DNA of 64,000 nt from Pantoea anthophila (GTDB taxonomy: Bacteria; Pseudomonadota; Gammaproteobacteria; Enterobacterales; Enterobacteriaceae), in contig NZ_VHIZ01000066.1 in assembly GCF_006494375.1 (NCBI RefSeq), positions 177,245-241,244 of the forward strand, read 5' to 3'. Below are positions 18,985 to 27,847 of this stretch, one piece after another (the first letter of the stretch is position 1; each line of letters opens with the position of its first letter). The notes beneath the pieces were generated by a model. The model searched no databases. It was not told the DNA's origin and worked only from the letters and a program-made list of their open reading frames with translations. Position numbers and translations under genes: made by a program.

Positions 18985-19803
18985 ATGGCTTTTCATACCT
19001 GGCAAATCGGGCTGGATATTCAGAACAGGCAGATGTGTGGCCTGGCCCTCCAGCGTCGTCGTGATGGCTGGCAGCTACGCCACTGGTGGCTGCAACGGCT
19101 GCCGCAAGATACGTTAAGAAACGGCGTGCTGCAATCTTCGCCTGAATTACAGGCGGTCCTGACAGCCTGGCGTCAGCAGTTGCCGCGCCGTTACTCGCTG
19201 AGGGTCGGGTTCCCCGCCCGGCTGGTGCTGCAGCGGCCGCTTCCGCTGCCCGCACAGTCACTCAGAGAGCCTGCGCTGGGGCACTACGTGCAGGTGGCCG
19301 CGCGTCGTCTCTTTCCGCTGGAGCCTGACACGCTGGCGCTGGACTATCACGAGGAGGCCGGGAGCCGTCAGCTCTGCGTCACGGCGGCCCGGCGGGAGAG
19401 TGTTGACCAGTGGATGATCCCCCTGTTACAGGCGGGATTCAGGCCGCAGGTGCTGGAACTGACCACCGACGCGCTGAAGCGGCTGGCCCGGCAGGCGCGG
19501 CTGCCGGGCGGCACGGTGCTGGTGCTGCAGCAGGAGGGGCGCTGGCTCTGGAGTGATGCGCAGACCGCAGCGGAGTGTGATGACGCCACCACGCTGGGTG
19601 CACTGAAACAGCAGGCCTTTCCCCATGCAACGGCCATCGCCTGGTGTGCCGCCACGCCAGCCGCGCTGCCCGCTGACACTGTCGCGTTTTCCCCTTTTGA
19701 TCTGCTTCGTTATCAGCAGCCCCCGTTGCCCGCGAATCCGGGAGCCTTTGCACTGGCGACCGGGCTGGCACTGACCAGCGGAGATGAGCCGGCGTGGCGG
19801 TAA
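18985..19803 (+). CDS. hofM: PilM-like pilus assembly/DNA-uptake protein HofM
   Basis: HofM is the PilM-like, actin-fold cytoplasmic partner of a type IV pilus-like assembly platform; in E. coli the hofMNOPQ genes are needed for using DNA as a nutrient. The product is 272 residues and starts MAFHTWQIGLDIQNRQ at 18985, behind AAGGAGA at 18970-18976. An upstream in-frame ATG at 18949 is rejected. Sequence is diverged but starts like E. coli HofM (MAFKIWQIGL). It leads a tight five-gene operon and overlaps hofN by ten bases. Confidence 0.85.
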   Translation: MAFHTWQIGLDIQNRQMCGLALQRRRDGWQLRHWWLQRLPQDTLRNGVLQSSPELQAVLTAWRQQLPRRYSLRVGFPARLVLQRPLPLPAQSLREPALGHYVQVAARRLFPLEPDTLALDYHEEAGSRQLCVTAARRESVDQWMIPLLQAGFRPQVLELTTDALKRLARQARLPGGTVLVLQQEGRWLWSDAQTAAECDDATTLGALKQQAFPHATAIAWCAATPAALPADTVAFSPFDLLRYQQPPLPANPGAFALATGLALTSGDEPAWR

Positions 19804-20333
19804 ATCTGCTGCCGTGGCGGCAGCAACGGCGGCAACGGCAGCGACGGCAGAGCCTGCTGGTGCTGGCACTGGTGATGGGCGGTCTGCTGCTGCTGGTGAT
19901 GCAGCAGGCGTACCGGGTCCATGAGGCGCGCCAGCAGATAGCCCAGGAGAGCAGGATGCAGGAGCAGGCGCTGGAGACAATGGCTGCGCGTTTAGCGCAG
20001 CAGAAGCAGCTGCTGGAACAGCTCGCACTTCTGCAAAAACAGCAGGCGAAGCAGCGTGAAAAGGCTGCGCAGCTGGCCGGGTGGCAACAGTTCTGGCGCG
20101 ATCTGCCCGGCATGCTGCCCGATACTGCCTGGCTGACCCGGCTGGAGAAGCGTGATAACCGCCTGATCCTGGAGGGGCAGGCGCAGGATATGGCAGCAAT
20201 CCGGCAGTTTCGCCAGCAGCTCGCTACCGCCGCCCTGTTGGGTCAGGTGCAGCAGGGTGGGGTCCGGCGTCAGGCGGATGGCCGCTACCATTTTTCGCTA
20301 CGGGCGCAGATAGCCGGGGGACGCGATGATTGA
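19794..20333 (+). CDS. hofN: PilN-like protein HofN
   Basis: A 179-residue inner-membrane protein with the PilN layout: short cytoplasmic peptide with the conserved start VNLLPW, a membrane segment at about 20-42 (LLVLALVMGGLLLLVMQQ), then a Gln-rich coiled coil and a small periplasmic domain. PilN links PilM to PilO. Translation begins at a GTG inside the end of hofM, so the two are coupled. It overlaps hofO by eight bases. Confidence 0.85.
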   Translation: MAVNLLPWRQQRRQRQRRQSLLVLALVMGGLLLLVMQQAYRVHEARQQIAQESRMQEQALETMAARLAQQKQLLEQLALLQKQQAKQREKAAQLAGWQQFWRDLPGMLPDTAWLTRLEKRDNRLILEGQAQDMAAIRQFRQQLATAALLGQVQQGGVRRQADGRYHFSLRAQIAGGRDD

Positions 20334-20814
20334 TCGCTGGTGTCAGATGGCGGCTGTTCCGCGCTATGGCCTGCTGCTCCTTCTCGCGTTGGGTCTGCTT
20401 TTGCTTATCTGGCTGCCGGGCTTACGGCCTCAGCAGCAGGCACTGGCCGCTGAACGGGCGGCGCTGTCACAGTTAACCCGTACTCTGCAGCAGCGCCAGC
20501 AGCAGTGGCGTCAGCATCCCGCCATCGCGCAGCTGCAGGCGCAGCGGGAAGCGATGCAGCTCGCTCTGACTCGCGCAGCCGCATCAGAGGGGGCTATCGA
20601 CGATATTCTGGCGCGCCGCCCTCACCAGCTGGAGGCGTGGCAGCCGGATGGCCCCGCCCGCCTGCTGACGCTGCATCTGCCCTGGCAGGCGTTCCGGACA
20701 CTCTTTGCTGAATTTGCCCAGGCCTCTTCGCCATTGCCTGTGCATTTCCTGCTGCTGGCGCAGCCGCACGACCTGGAGGCGCAACTCTGGCTGGAGCCAG
20801 CCGATGCGCCATAG
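20326..20814 (+). CDS. hofO: PilO-like protein HofO
   Basis: A 162-residue protein with one membrane segment at about 14-32 (YGLLLLLALGLLLLIWLPG), a Gln/Ala-rich coiled coil (LSQLTRTLQQRQQQWRQ) and a ferredoxin-like periplasmic domain typical of PilO. It would pair with HofN in the inner-membrane alignment complex. The start overlaps hofN by eight bases and the end overlaps hofP by eleven. Sequence conservation in this family is low, so the call rests mainly on topology and position. Confidence 0.82.
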   Translation: MIDRWCQMAAVPRYGLLLLLALGLLLLIWLPGLRPQQQALAAERAALSQLTRTLQQRQQQWRQHPAIAQLQAQREAMQLALTRAAASEGAIDDILARRPHQLEAWQPDGPARLLTLHLPWQAFRTLFAEFAQASSPLPVHFLLLAQPHDLEAQLWLEPADAP

Positions 20815-21184
20815 CCTGCTGATTCTGCTGTTGTGCTGGGGTGATGTGCTGGCACGCGATCCCTTCCGGCCTGTTGCCGGTTCCCTGTGTCAGGCGGCGG
20901 TAGCCCCGCTCACCGGCTGGCGTCTGCAGGGGATTGCCGGGCGGGAAACCCGCTATCAGGCCTGGCTGCTTACCCCGCAGGGAGAGCGCGTCACGGTGGG
21001 TAGCGACACGCCTTTTCCGCTGACGCCCTGGCAACTGGTGGCGATCACCTCCCGCAGCCTCACGCTTGCCGTGCCAGCGAGCTGTCACGCTCAGCGAACC
21101 ACATTTTATTTAAAAGGATATGCGCATGTTAAGGATAGCGATCCTGCTCCTCATCAGCAGCCTGCAGCCGGCTTACGCCGCTGA
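20804..21184 (+). CDS. hofP: PilP-like protein HofP
   Basis: A 126-residue exported protein: short hydrophobic signal (MRHSLLILLLCWGDVLA) followed by RDPFRPVAG, the PilP-type start, two cysteines, and a beta-rich domain (WRLQGIAGRETRYQAWLLTPQGERVTVG). PilP-like proteins connect the inner-membrane complex to the secretin. I start it at the ATG at 20804, inside the end of hofO. The end reads 59 bases into hofQ in another frame, an unusually long overlap for this operon. Confidence 0.8.
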   Translation: MRHSLLILLLCWGDVLARDPFRPVAGSLCQAAVAPLTGWRLQGIAGRETRYQAWLLTPQGERVTVGSDTPFPLTPWQLVAITSRSLTLAVPASCHAQRTTFYLKGYAHVKDSDPAPHQQPAAGLRR

Positions 21185-22394
21185 CGAGGCGCCGCTCAGC
21201 CTCGCTTTTGACCACGCACCGGTAGAGCAGATTCTGCAGGCGCTGGCTGACTATCAGCAGGTCAATCTGCTGATCGCGCCTGAGGTTGAGGGGACGCTAT
21301 CGCTGCGGCTGGATAACCTGCCGTGGCGTCAGGCGCTGGCGCTGGTGGCGCGGATAGCAAAACTGACGATCATTGAGCAGGATAATGTTCTGCTGGTCTA
21401 TCCGCTGCGCTGGCAGCAGGCGCAGGACGCGGCCCGGGAGGCGGAGCGGCAGGCGCAGTTACAGCAGACGCCTTTGCAACAGCGCACGGTCACACTCCGT
21501 TATGCCAGCGCCAGCGACGTTCATGCCAGCCTGCTGAGTGAACGCCAGTCACTGATGACGCCGCGTGGCAGCGTGACGGTGGATAAACGCACCAACGCGC
21601 TGCTTCTGCGCGATACCGCCGCGGCACTGAAAGAGACGGCGCGCTGGATTCAGGGGCTGGATCGGCCACTGGAGCAGATTGAACTCTCTGCCCATATCGT
21701 CACCATCAGTGAGGAGCATCTGCAGGAGCTGGGGGTGCAGTGGGGCATGCTGGCGGGAGATGCAGCGGTGACAGAGAGCCTGCATCATCCCCGGCTCGCT
21801 GTTCCGCTGGCGGTAAGTTCACCCGGTATCAGCGCGGGGATGGCGCTGGCGCGTATCGGCGGCGCCCTGCTGGATCTGGAGCTGAGCGCTCTGGAGCAGG
21901 AGAACCAGATTGAGATCATCGCCAGTCCGCGCCTTTTCACCTCACACCAGCAGACCGCCTCGATTAAGCAGGGCACTGAAATTCCCTATGAAGTGTCGGC
22001 AGGCAACAGCGGCGCCACCTCGATTGAGTTTAAAGAAGCGGTGCTGGGCATGGAGGTGACGCCCACTATCGCCGGAAACGGCCGTATCCGGCTGAAGATC
22101 CATATCAGTCAGAATATGCCGGGGCGCAGCATCCGGACCGGTGACAGCGACATCTTATCCATCGATAAACAGGAAATAGAGACCCAGGTCACGGTCAGCG
22201 ACGGACAAACGCTGGCCTTAGGCGGCATCTTTCAGCAGCAGCGAAACCGGGGAGAGAACAGGGTGCCGCTGCTGGGAAAGGTGCCGCTGATTGGCGGACT
22301 GTTTCGCCAGCAATCGGCGCAGCGCAAAAAAAGAGAGCTGGTTATCTTTATTACGCCGCGATTGGTCAGGGAAGCAGCGCTTACGACGGGATAA
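21126..22394 (+). CDS. hofQ: DNA-uptake secretin HofQ
   Basis: HofQ forms the outer-membrane secretin through which DNA, or a pilus-like fibre, would pass; it is the ComE/PilQ counterpart. The 422-residue product has a signal peptide (MLRIAILLLISSLQPAYA), an STN/secretin N-terminal domain (LSLAFDHAPVEQILQALADY), a middle N1-like domain (RTVTLRYASASDVHASLL) and the secretin channel domain ending VPLLGKVPLIGGLFRQQ. ATG 21126 is preferred over 21120 because AAAAGGA (21112-21118) is seven bases from the former and only one from the latter. It is the last gene of the operon. Confidence 0.93.
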   Translation: MLRIAILLLISSLQPAYAADEAPLSLAFDHAPVEQILQALADYQQVNLLIAPEVEGTLSLRLDNLPWRQALALVARIAKLTIIEQDNVLLVYPLRWQQAQDAAREAERQAQLQQTPLQQRTVTLRYASASDVHASLLSERQSLMTPRGSVTVDKRTNALLLRDTAAALKETARWIQGLDRPLEQIELSAHIVTISEEHLQELGVQWGMLAGDAAVTESLHHPRLAVPLAVSSPGISAGMALARIGGALLDLELSALEQENQIEIIASPRLFTSHQQTASIKQGTEIPYEVSAGNSGATSIEFKEAVLGMEVTPTIAGNGRIRLKIHISQNMPGRSIRTGDSDILSIDKQEIETQVTVSDGQTLALGGIFQQQRNRGENRVPLLGKVPLIGGLFRQQSAQRKKRELVIFITPRLVREAALTTG

Positions 22395-22757
22395 AACGGA
22401 AAATGAGGCCCTCGGGGTCATCTGCGTTGACGCAGAAGAGGAATTAGCTTACAAGGTTTAGCGATTTTCAATACGGTGTAACCGTCTGAACCGGATAAAT
22501 CCCGGTTAACAGATCAGACAACTCCTCTGTAAGCAGCGTGGTAAAAGACGCAGCGCTGGCGCGTTACAGTTTCGCGAACACAGGCCAATTCAGAAATGGA
22601 TGTGCTGAAGGCAATATAATCGGTTGCCAAACAGCCTTGAGTGTTGAGATAATTTTTCATCTGACTCTTGCTAACGCTCATGAGGTCTCAGTTCCTGTCC
22701 CGCCAGCAAAAGCTGAACGCGGGGTATCATTAACGAATTCTTAGTAATACCGACAAA
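22395..22757. other. hofQ-aroK intergenic region
   Basis: These 363 bases have no convincing gene. TCTGCGT at 22421-22427 can pair with ACGCAGA at 22430-22436 but lacks a T-run. The part just before aroK (GGTAT at 22723-22727 and ATACC at 22747-22751, with AT-rich flanks) forms an imperfect hairpin next to the start. The aroKB promoters are expected here. Confidence 0.4.
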
Positions 22758-23279
22758 ATGGCAGAGAAACGCAATATCTTTCTGGTTGGGCCGATGGGTG
22801 CCGGCAAAAGCACTATTGGCCGTCAGTTGGCTCAGCAACTCAACATGGAGTTCTTCGATTCCGATCAGGAAATTGAGCGACGCACCGGAGCGGATGTGGG
22901 CTGGGTTTTTGATGTCGAAGGCGAAGCTGGCTTTCGCGATCGCGAAGAAAAAATCATTAACGAACTGACCGAGAAGCAAGGCATCGTCCTGGCGACAGGG
23001 GGTGGTTCCGTCAAATCCCGGGAAACGCGTAATCGTCTCTCCGCCCGTGGTGTTGTGGTTTATCTTGAAACCACGATCGAGAAGCAACTGGCGCGCACTC
23101 AGCGCGATAAAAAACGTCCGTTGCTGCAGGTGGACTCCCCGCCGCGTGAGGTGCTTGAAGCGCTGGCTGGCGAACGTAACCCGCTCTACGAAGAGATCGC
23201 CGATGTGACCATTCGTACAGACGACCAAAGTGCGAAAGTCGTGGCGAATCAGATTATCCACATGTTGGAAAAAAGTTGA
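22758..23279 (+). CDS. aroK: Shikimate kinase I
   Basis: AroK phosphorylates shikimate at the 3-hydroxyl, step five of the chorismate pathway. The 173-residue protein has the P-loop GPMGAGKSTIG (11-21), the shikimate-binding DSDQEIERRTG, the GGGSV loop, and the lid arginine in QRDKKRPLL. It is very close to E. coli AroK. No strong ribosome site precedes the ATG, as in E. coli. It is 38 bases upstream of aroB and co-transcribed with it. Confidence 0.98.
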   Translation: MAEKRNIFLVGPMGAGKSTIGRQLAQQLNMEFFDSDQEIERRTGADVGWVFDVEGEAGFRDREEKIINELTEKQGIVLATGGGSVKSRETRNRLSARGVVVYLETTIEKQLARTQRDKKRPLLQVDSPPREVLEALAGERNPLYEEIADVTIRTDDQSAKVVANQIIHMLEKS

Positions 23280-23317
23280 TCCAACGTTCGAAGGCTCTCT
23301 GACAGGTATTGAGCATC

Positions 23318-24406
23318 ATGGAGAAGATCACCGTCTCACTGGGGGAACGCAGTTACCCCATCACTATCGCCGCCGGACTGTTTAACGATCCGGCTTCTTT
23401 TTGGCCGCTGACCGCGGGCGAAAACGCCATGGTGGTGACCAACCAGACGCTGGCACCGCTCTATCTTGACAGGATAACGGCGCAGCTGACGGCGGCAGGC
23501 GTAAAAGTTGATCAGGTGATCTTACCCGATGGCGAACAATATAAGACGCTGGCGGTGATGGATCAGGTTTTTACCGCACTGCTGCAGAAGCCGCACGGTC
23601 GTGATACGACGCTGGTTGCCTTAGGCGGCGGCGTCATTGGCGATCTGGCCGGTTTTGCTGCGGCCAGCTATCAGCGTGGCGTGCGCTTTATTCAGGTTCC
23701 GACCACCTTACTGTCGCAGGTCGACTCGTCGGTGGGTGGCAAAACCGCTGTGAACCATCCGCTGGGCAAAAACATGATCGGCGCCTTTTATCAGCCTGCC
23801 TCGGTGGTGATCGATACCGCCTGTCTGCAGACGCTGCCGGCGCGTGAGCTGGCCTCTGGTCTGGCAGAAGTGATCAAGTATGGCGTTATCCTCGACGGCG
23901 CCTTTTTCCAGTGGCTGGAGCAGAATATTGATGCGTTGCTGGCGCTGGATGAACAGGCGCTGGCCTACTGCATTCGTCGCTGCTGTGAGCTGAAAGCAGA
24001 GGTGGTGGCGGCTGACGAGCGTGAAAACGGTCAGCGGGCGCTGCTCAATCTGGGGCACACTTTTGGCCATGCGATTGAAGCGCATATGGGCTACGGCAAC
24101 TGGCTGCACGGTGAAGCGATTGCCGCAGGTATGGTGATGGCGGCCCGCACGGCGGAACGGCTGGGGCAGTTCCAGCCGCACGAGACGGAACGCCTCATTG
24201 CCCTGTTGCAGCGTGCCGGTTTACCGGTGCATGGCCCACAGGCGATGCGTGCAGAGATGTACCTGCCGCACATGATGCGCGATAAAAAAGTTCTGGCGGG
24301 CGAACTGCGGCTGGTTCTGCCGTTGTCGATCGGCCGCTCTGAAGTGCGTGGCGGCGTGGCACATGATATGGTGCTGGCTGCAATTAACGATTGTCAGCAA
24401 CCCTGA
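23318..24406 (+). CDS. aroB: 3-dehydroquinate synthase
   Basis: AroB makes 3-dehydroquinate from DAHP, the second step of the shikimate pathway, with NAD and a divalent metal. The 362-residue product has the NAD-binding GGGVIGDLAGFAA, the substrate loop QVDSSVGGKTAVNH, and metal ligands in KYGVILDGAF, LGHTFGHAIE and NWLHGEA. ATG 23318 matches E. coli (MERIVVTLG); the frame is open three codons further to a TTG. It is followed by damX, 72 bases downstream. Confidence 0.98.
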   Translation: MEKITVSLGERSYPITIAAGLFNDPASFWPLTAGENAMVVTNQTLAPLYLDRITAQLTAAGVKVDQVILPDGEQYKTLAVMDQVFTALLQKPHGRDTTLVALGGGVIGDLAGFAAASYQRGVRFIQVPTTLLSQVDSSVGGKTAVNHPLGKNMIGAFYQPASVVIDTACLQTLPARELASGLAEVIKYGVILDGAFFQWLEQNIDALLALDEQALAYCIRRCCELKAEVVAADERENGQRALLNLGHTFGHAIEAHMGYGNWLHGEAIAAGMVMAARTAERLGQFQPHETERLIALLQRAGLPVHGPQAMRAEMYLPHMMRDKKVLAGELRLVLPLSIGRSEVRGGVAHDMVLAAINDCQQP

Positions 24407-24478
24407 GAATAAGCAGTTGAGTGGTGACGCGGCGCGCAGGGTGCGCAGTGCGGAATGCCGCTTTACGGAGGAGGCAAA

Positions 24479-25510
24479 ATGGATGAGTTTAAACCGGAAG
24501 ATGAGTTAAAACCTGACGCCAGCGACCGCCGTCCCTCGCGCCCTCGTAAGTCGTCTACCGCAGCCAGAATACCGGTTTCGCGCCAGCGCATCATGATGGG
24601 CGTCGGGATTCTGGTTCTGCTGTTACTGGTTCTGGGGATTGGTTCCGCGCTGAACGGCCCTGATGAGAAAAAACCCGCGTCAGCGGGCACTACGCCTGCT
24701 GCGGGTGGCAGCACCGGCAGTGAGAAGAATATCGACCTGACCGGCTCCTCTTCCATGTCTGGCGCTCAGAACACGCCGGCCACCACCGACAATAACGCGG
24801 CGGCCAGCGGTGAGGCGGCATCCGGCCAGGCGCGTGACGTCTCAATGCCGCCTGTTGCCTCTACGCCGACCCAGGCTGCACCGGTTGACGCCCCAGCGAA
24901 TCAGCAGCGCGTCACCTTGCCAGGCGATCTGAACAGTGCGCTGAGCAATCAGCAGCAGCAGGTCGACAGTGCGGCAATGGGCTCGCAGGGCGGCAGCTCA
25001 CTGCCGACCGCGCCTGCCACCGTCAGCGGCAATGCCGGAACGGCGGCAAATCCCGTTACCGCACCGGTGACGCGTCAGACGCCAGCCCGCTCAAACGCGG
25101 CCTCCCGTCCGGCGCACGACACCGCGCACAAAGCGGCTGCGAAGCCGGCAACCCGCGACAGCAAAACACACACGACGCCAGCACGGTCACCCGTCAGTTC
25201 TGCGCCCGCTACATCGGCAGCAGGCAGCAGCACGGCCAGCAAATCACTGCCAGGCGGCAGCTACACCCTGCAGCTGAGCGGCGCGTCTAAAGCAGAAAGC
25301 CTGAATGCCTGGGCGAAGCAGCAGAATCTGAGCGGCTATCACGTCTACAAAACCACCCGTAATGGTCAGGCGTGGTATGTGCTGGTGAGCGGCTCCTATG
25401 CCACACCGGCTGATGCCAAACGCGCTGTCGCCTCGTTGCCTGCAGACGTACGCGCGAAAAACCCGTGGGTAAAACCGGTCAGCCAGGTGAAGAAAGAAGC
25501 CAGTCAATAG
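24479..25510 (+). CDS. damX: SPOR-domain cell division protein DamX
   Basis: DamX is an inner-membrane protein recruited to the septal ring through its SPOR domain, which binds denuded glycan strands. The 343-residue product starts at ATG 24479 behind GGAGGAGG. It has a short cytoplasmic part, a membrane segment at about 39-58, a long Ala/Thr/Pro/Gln-rich linker and a C-terminal SPOR domain (SYTLQLSGASKAESLNAW to about residue 330). E. coli DamX is about 428 residues, with a long charged cytoplasmic stretch that is nearly absent here. It is in the aroKB-damX-dam-rpe-gph-trpS block. Confidence 0.92.
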   Translation: MDEFKPEDELKPDASDRRPSRPRKSSTAARIPVSRQRIMMGVGILVLLLLVLGIGSALNGPDEKKPASAGTTPAAGGSTGSEKNIDLTGSSSMSGAQNTPATTDNNAAASGEAASGQARDVSMPPVASTPTQAAPVDAPANQQRVTLPGDLNSALSNQQQQVDSAAMGSQGGSSLPTAPATVSGNAGTAANPVTAPVTRQTPARSNAASRPAHDTAHKAAAKPATRDSKTHTTPARSPVSSAPATSAAGSSTASKSLPGGSYTLQLSGASKAESLNAWAKQQNLSGYHVYKTTRNGQAWYVLVSGSYATPADAKRAVASLPADVRAKNPWVKPVSQVKKEASQ

Positions 25511-25517
25511 CGGACAG

Positions 25518-25541
25518 GGGGCCAGTCTCTGGCCCCGTTTT
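25518..25541 (+). terminator. Intrinsic terminator between damX and dam
   Basis: GGGGCCAG pairs with CTGGCCCC around a three-base loop and is followed by GTTTT. It would end part of the damX transcript and implies that dam also has its own promoter in the 60 bases that remain. Confidence 0.7.
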
Positions 25542-25603
25542 AAGCGCAGATCTGCTGTCGGTCCAGCCACAGCCTCACAATAAGATGTAATTACCACGAC
25601 AGC

Positions 25604-26419
25604 ATGAAAAAAAATCGCGCTTTCCTGAAATGGGCAGGGGGAAAATTTCCCCTAGTCGAAGAGATCCATCGCCATCTGCCGCAAGGTGACTGCCTGGTCG
25701 AGCCATTTGTTGGCGCGGGTTCGGTGTTTCTGAACACCGAATTTGATCGCTATCATCTCGCTGACATCAACAGCGACCTGATTAATCTCTATAACATCGT
25801 CAAACTGCGCACCGCGGATTTCATTCGTGACGCGCAACTGCTGTTCACGCCGGAAGGGAACACCGAAGCCTGTTACTACCAGCGTCGCACCGAATTTAAC
25901 CTCAGCACGGATGCCTACCAGCGCGCGCTGCTGTTCCTCTATCTGAACCGCCACTGTTATAACGGCCTCTGCCGTTATAACCTGCGTGGTGAGTTCAACG
26001 TGCCGTTTGGCCGCTATCGCAAACCCTACTTTCCGGAAGCTGAACTGTTATGGTTTGCCGAGCGAGCGCAAAAAGCGACGTTTGTCTGTGAATCGTACGA
26101 TGTTACCCTGACCAGTGCCGGCAAAGGCTCGGTGGTCTATTGTGACCCCCCTTATGCGCCGCTGTCGGCAACGGCCAACTTTACGGCTTATCACACTAAC
26201 AGCTTCAGCCTGCGTGAGCAGGAGAATCTGGCGATGCTGGCGGCACAGCTGGCCGCGTCGGAACACCGGATTCCGGTACTGATTTCTAACCACGACACTG
26301 CACTGACGCGTCTGTGGTATCAGGATGCAGTGTTACATGTGGTCAAAGCCCGGCGTTCTATCAGCCGGAGCATAACCGGTCGCACCAAGGTCGACGAACT
26401 GCTGGCACTTTATCGCTAG
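25604..26419 (+). CDS. dam: DNA adenine methyltransferase Dam
   Basis: Dam methylates adenine in GATC and so marks parental DNA strands for mismatch repair and times replication start. The 271-residue product has the AdoMet-binding motif WAGGKFPLV (10-18), the FVGAGSVF motif, and catalytic DPPY at 181-184, the same residue numbers as in E. coli. It lies between damX and rpe, 67 bases upstream of the latter. Confidence 0.98.
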   Translation: MKKNRAFLKWAGGKFPLVEEIHRHLPQGDCLVEPFVGAGSVFLNTEFDRYHLADINSDLINLYNIVKLRTADFIRDAQLLFTPEGNTEACYYQRRTEFNLSTDAYQRALLFLYLNRHCYNGLCRYNLRGEFNVPFGRYRKPYFPEAELLWFAERAQKATFVCESYDVTLTSAGKGSVVYCDPPYAPLSATANFTAYHTNSFSLREQENLAMLAAQLAASEHRIPVLISNHDTALTRLWYQDAVLHVVKARRSISRSITGRTKVDELLALYR

Positions 26420-26486
26420 TCTGTTTCGTCCGCGACCAACGCATTACGCCAGCCTGAGTGCTGGCGCACAACAGTGGGAGAATCGG

Positions 26487-27170
26487 ATGAAACAATATTT
26501 GCTGGCCCCTTCAATCCTGTCGGCGGACTTTGCCCGCCTGGGCGAAGATACAGCCAAAGCGCTGGCGGCCGGAGGTGACGTGGTTCACTTCGACGTGATG
26601 GACAACCACTACGTGCCAAACCTGACCATGGGTCCGATGGTGCTGAAAGCCCTGCGTGACTATGGCATCACCGCCCCTATCGATGTGCATCTGATGGTGA
26701 AACCCGTCGATGCGCTGATCCCGGAATTCGCCAAAGCGGGTGCCACCTATATCACCTTTCATCCCGAAGCCAGCGAACACGTTGACCGCACCCTGCAGCT
26801 GATTAAAGAGCATGGCTGCAAAGCCGGTCTGGTCTTTAATCCGGCGACCCCGCTGAGCTACCTCGATTACGTCATGGATAAGCTGGATATCATTCTGCTG
26901 ATGTCTGTAAACCCGGGCTTTGGCGGTCAGTCATTTATCCCGGGCACCCTGGATAAACTGCGTGAAGCGCGCCGGCGTATCGATCAGAGCGGCTACAACA
27001 TCCGTCTGGAAGTGGATGGCGGTGTGAAGATCGACAACATTGGCCAGATTGCCGCCGCCGGTGCCGACATGTTTGTTGCCGGTTCCGCCATCTTCGGTCA
27101 TCCCGACTATAAAAAAGTCATCGACGACATGCGCAACGAACTGGAGAAGGCCAATGGCTCATTTCACTGA
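26487..27170 (+). CDS. rpe: Ribulose-phosphate 3-epimerase
   Basis: Rpe interconverts ribulose 5-phosphate and xylulose 5-phosphate in the pentose phosphate pathway. The 227-residue TIM barrel shows metal and acid/base residues in VVHFDVMDNHYVPN and DVHLMV, the loop LMSVNPGFGGQSF and the C-terminal EVDGGVK. The start follows GGGAGA at good distance. Its last 17 bases overlap the start of gph, so the two are coupled. Confidence 0.98.
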   Translation: MKQYLLAPSILSADFARLGEDTAKALAAGGDVVHFDVMDNHYVPNLTMGPMVLKALRDYGITAPIDVHLMVKPVDALIPEFAKAGATYITFHPEASEHVDRTLQLIKEHGCKAGLVFNPATPLSYLDYVMDKLDIILLMSVNPGFGGQSFIPGTLDKLREARRRIDQSGYNIRLEVDGGVKIDNIGQIAAAGADMFVAGSAIFGHPDYKKVIDDMRNELEKANGSFH

Positions 27171-27831
27171 TATTCGTGCGCTGGCGTTTGATCTGGATGG
27201 CACCCTGGTGGATAGCGCACCCGGCCTTGCCGAGGCTATCGACCGCACGCTGAACGACCTGCGTCTGCCGCAGGCGGGCCTGGCGCGGGTCTCCACGTGG
27301 ATTGGCAACGGTGCCGATATCATGATGGCGCGCGCGCTGACCTTTGCGCTGGGCCGCGAACCGCAGCCGGAAGAGCAGCGCGATGCGCGGGCGCTGTTTG
27401 ACCGGCACTACGCCGATACCGTGGAGGCGGGCAGTACGCTGTTTCCGCACGTGAAGCAGACGCTGGCAGCCCTTAAAACGACCGGACTGCCGATGGCGAT
27501 TGTCACCAACAAGCCGACGCCGTTTGTGGCGCCGCTGCTGGAATCGCTGGGGATTGCCGATGCGTTTTCGCTGATTATTGGTGGCGATGATGTGCCGGTT
27601 AAAAAACCGCATCCGGCCGCCATTTTTATGGTGCTTGGCACCTTTGGGGTGCTGCAGGATCAGCTGCTGTTTGTCGGCGACTCCCGCAATGATATCCAGG
27701 CGGCGCAGGCGGCAGGCGTGCCCAATGTGGCCATGACCTATGGCTATAACTATGGCGAGCCGATTGCCACCAGCCAGCCCGATTTAACTCTCGACTCTTT
27801 CGACGAACTTTTGCCCGCTCTGGGGCTGTAA
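27154..27831 (+). CDS. gph: Phosphoglycolate phosphatase
   Basis: Gph removes phosphate from 2-phosphoglycolate, formed for example during repair of oxidised DNA ends. The 225-residue HAD protein has FDLDGTLVDSAPGL at its start, TNKPTPF, KKPHPAA, and FVGDSRNDIQAAQAAG. I use the ATG at 27154, which overlaps the end of rpe; the open frame runs further upstream inside rpe and is not real. trpS follows after 16 bases. Confidence 0.97.
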   Translation: MAHFTDIRALAFDLDGTLVDSAPGLAEAIDRTLNDLRLPQAGLARVSTWIGNGADIMMARALTFALGREPQPEEQRDARALFDRHYADTVEAGSTLFPHVKQTLAALKTTGLPMAIVTNKPTPFVAPLLESLGIADAFSLIIGGDDVPVKKPHPAAIFMVLGTFGVLQDQLLFVGDSRNDIQAAQAAGVPNVAMTYGYNYGEPIATSQPDLTLDSFDELLPALGL

Positions 27832-27847
27832 ATATCAGGACTTAAGT

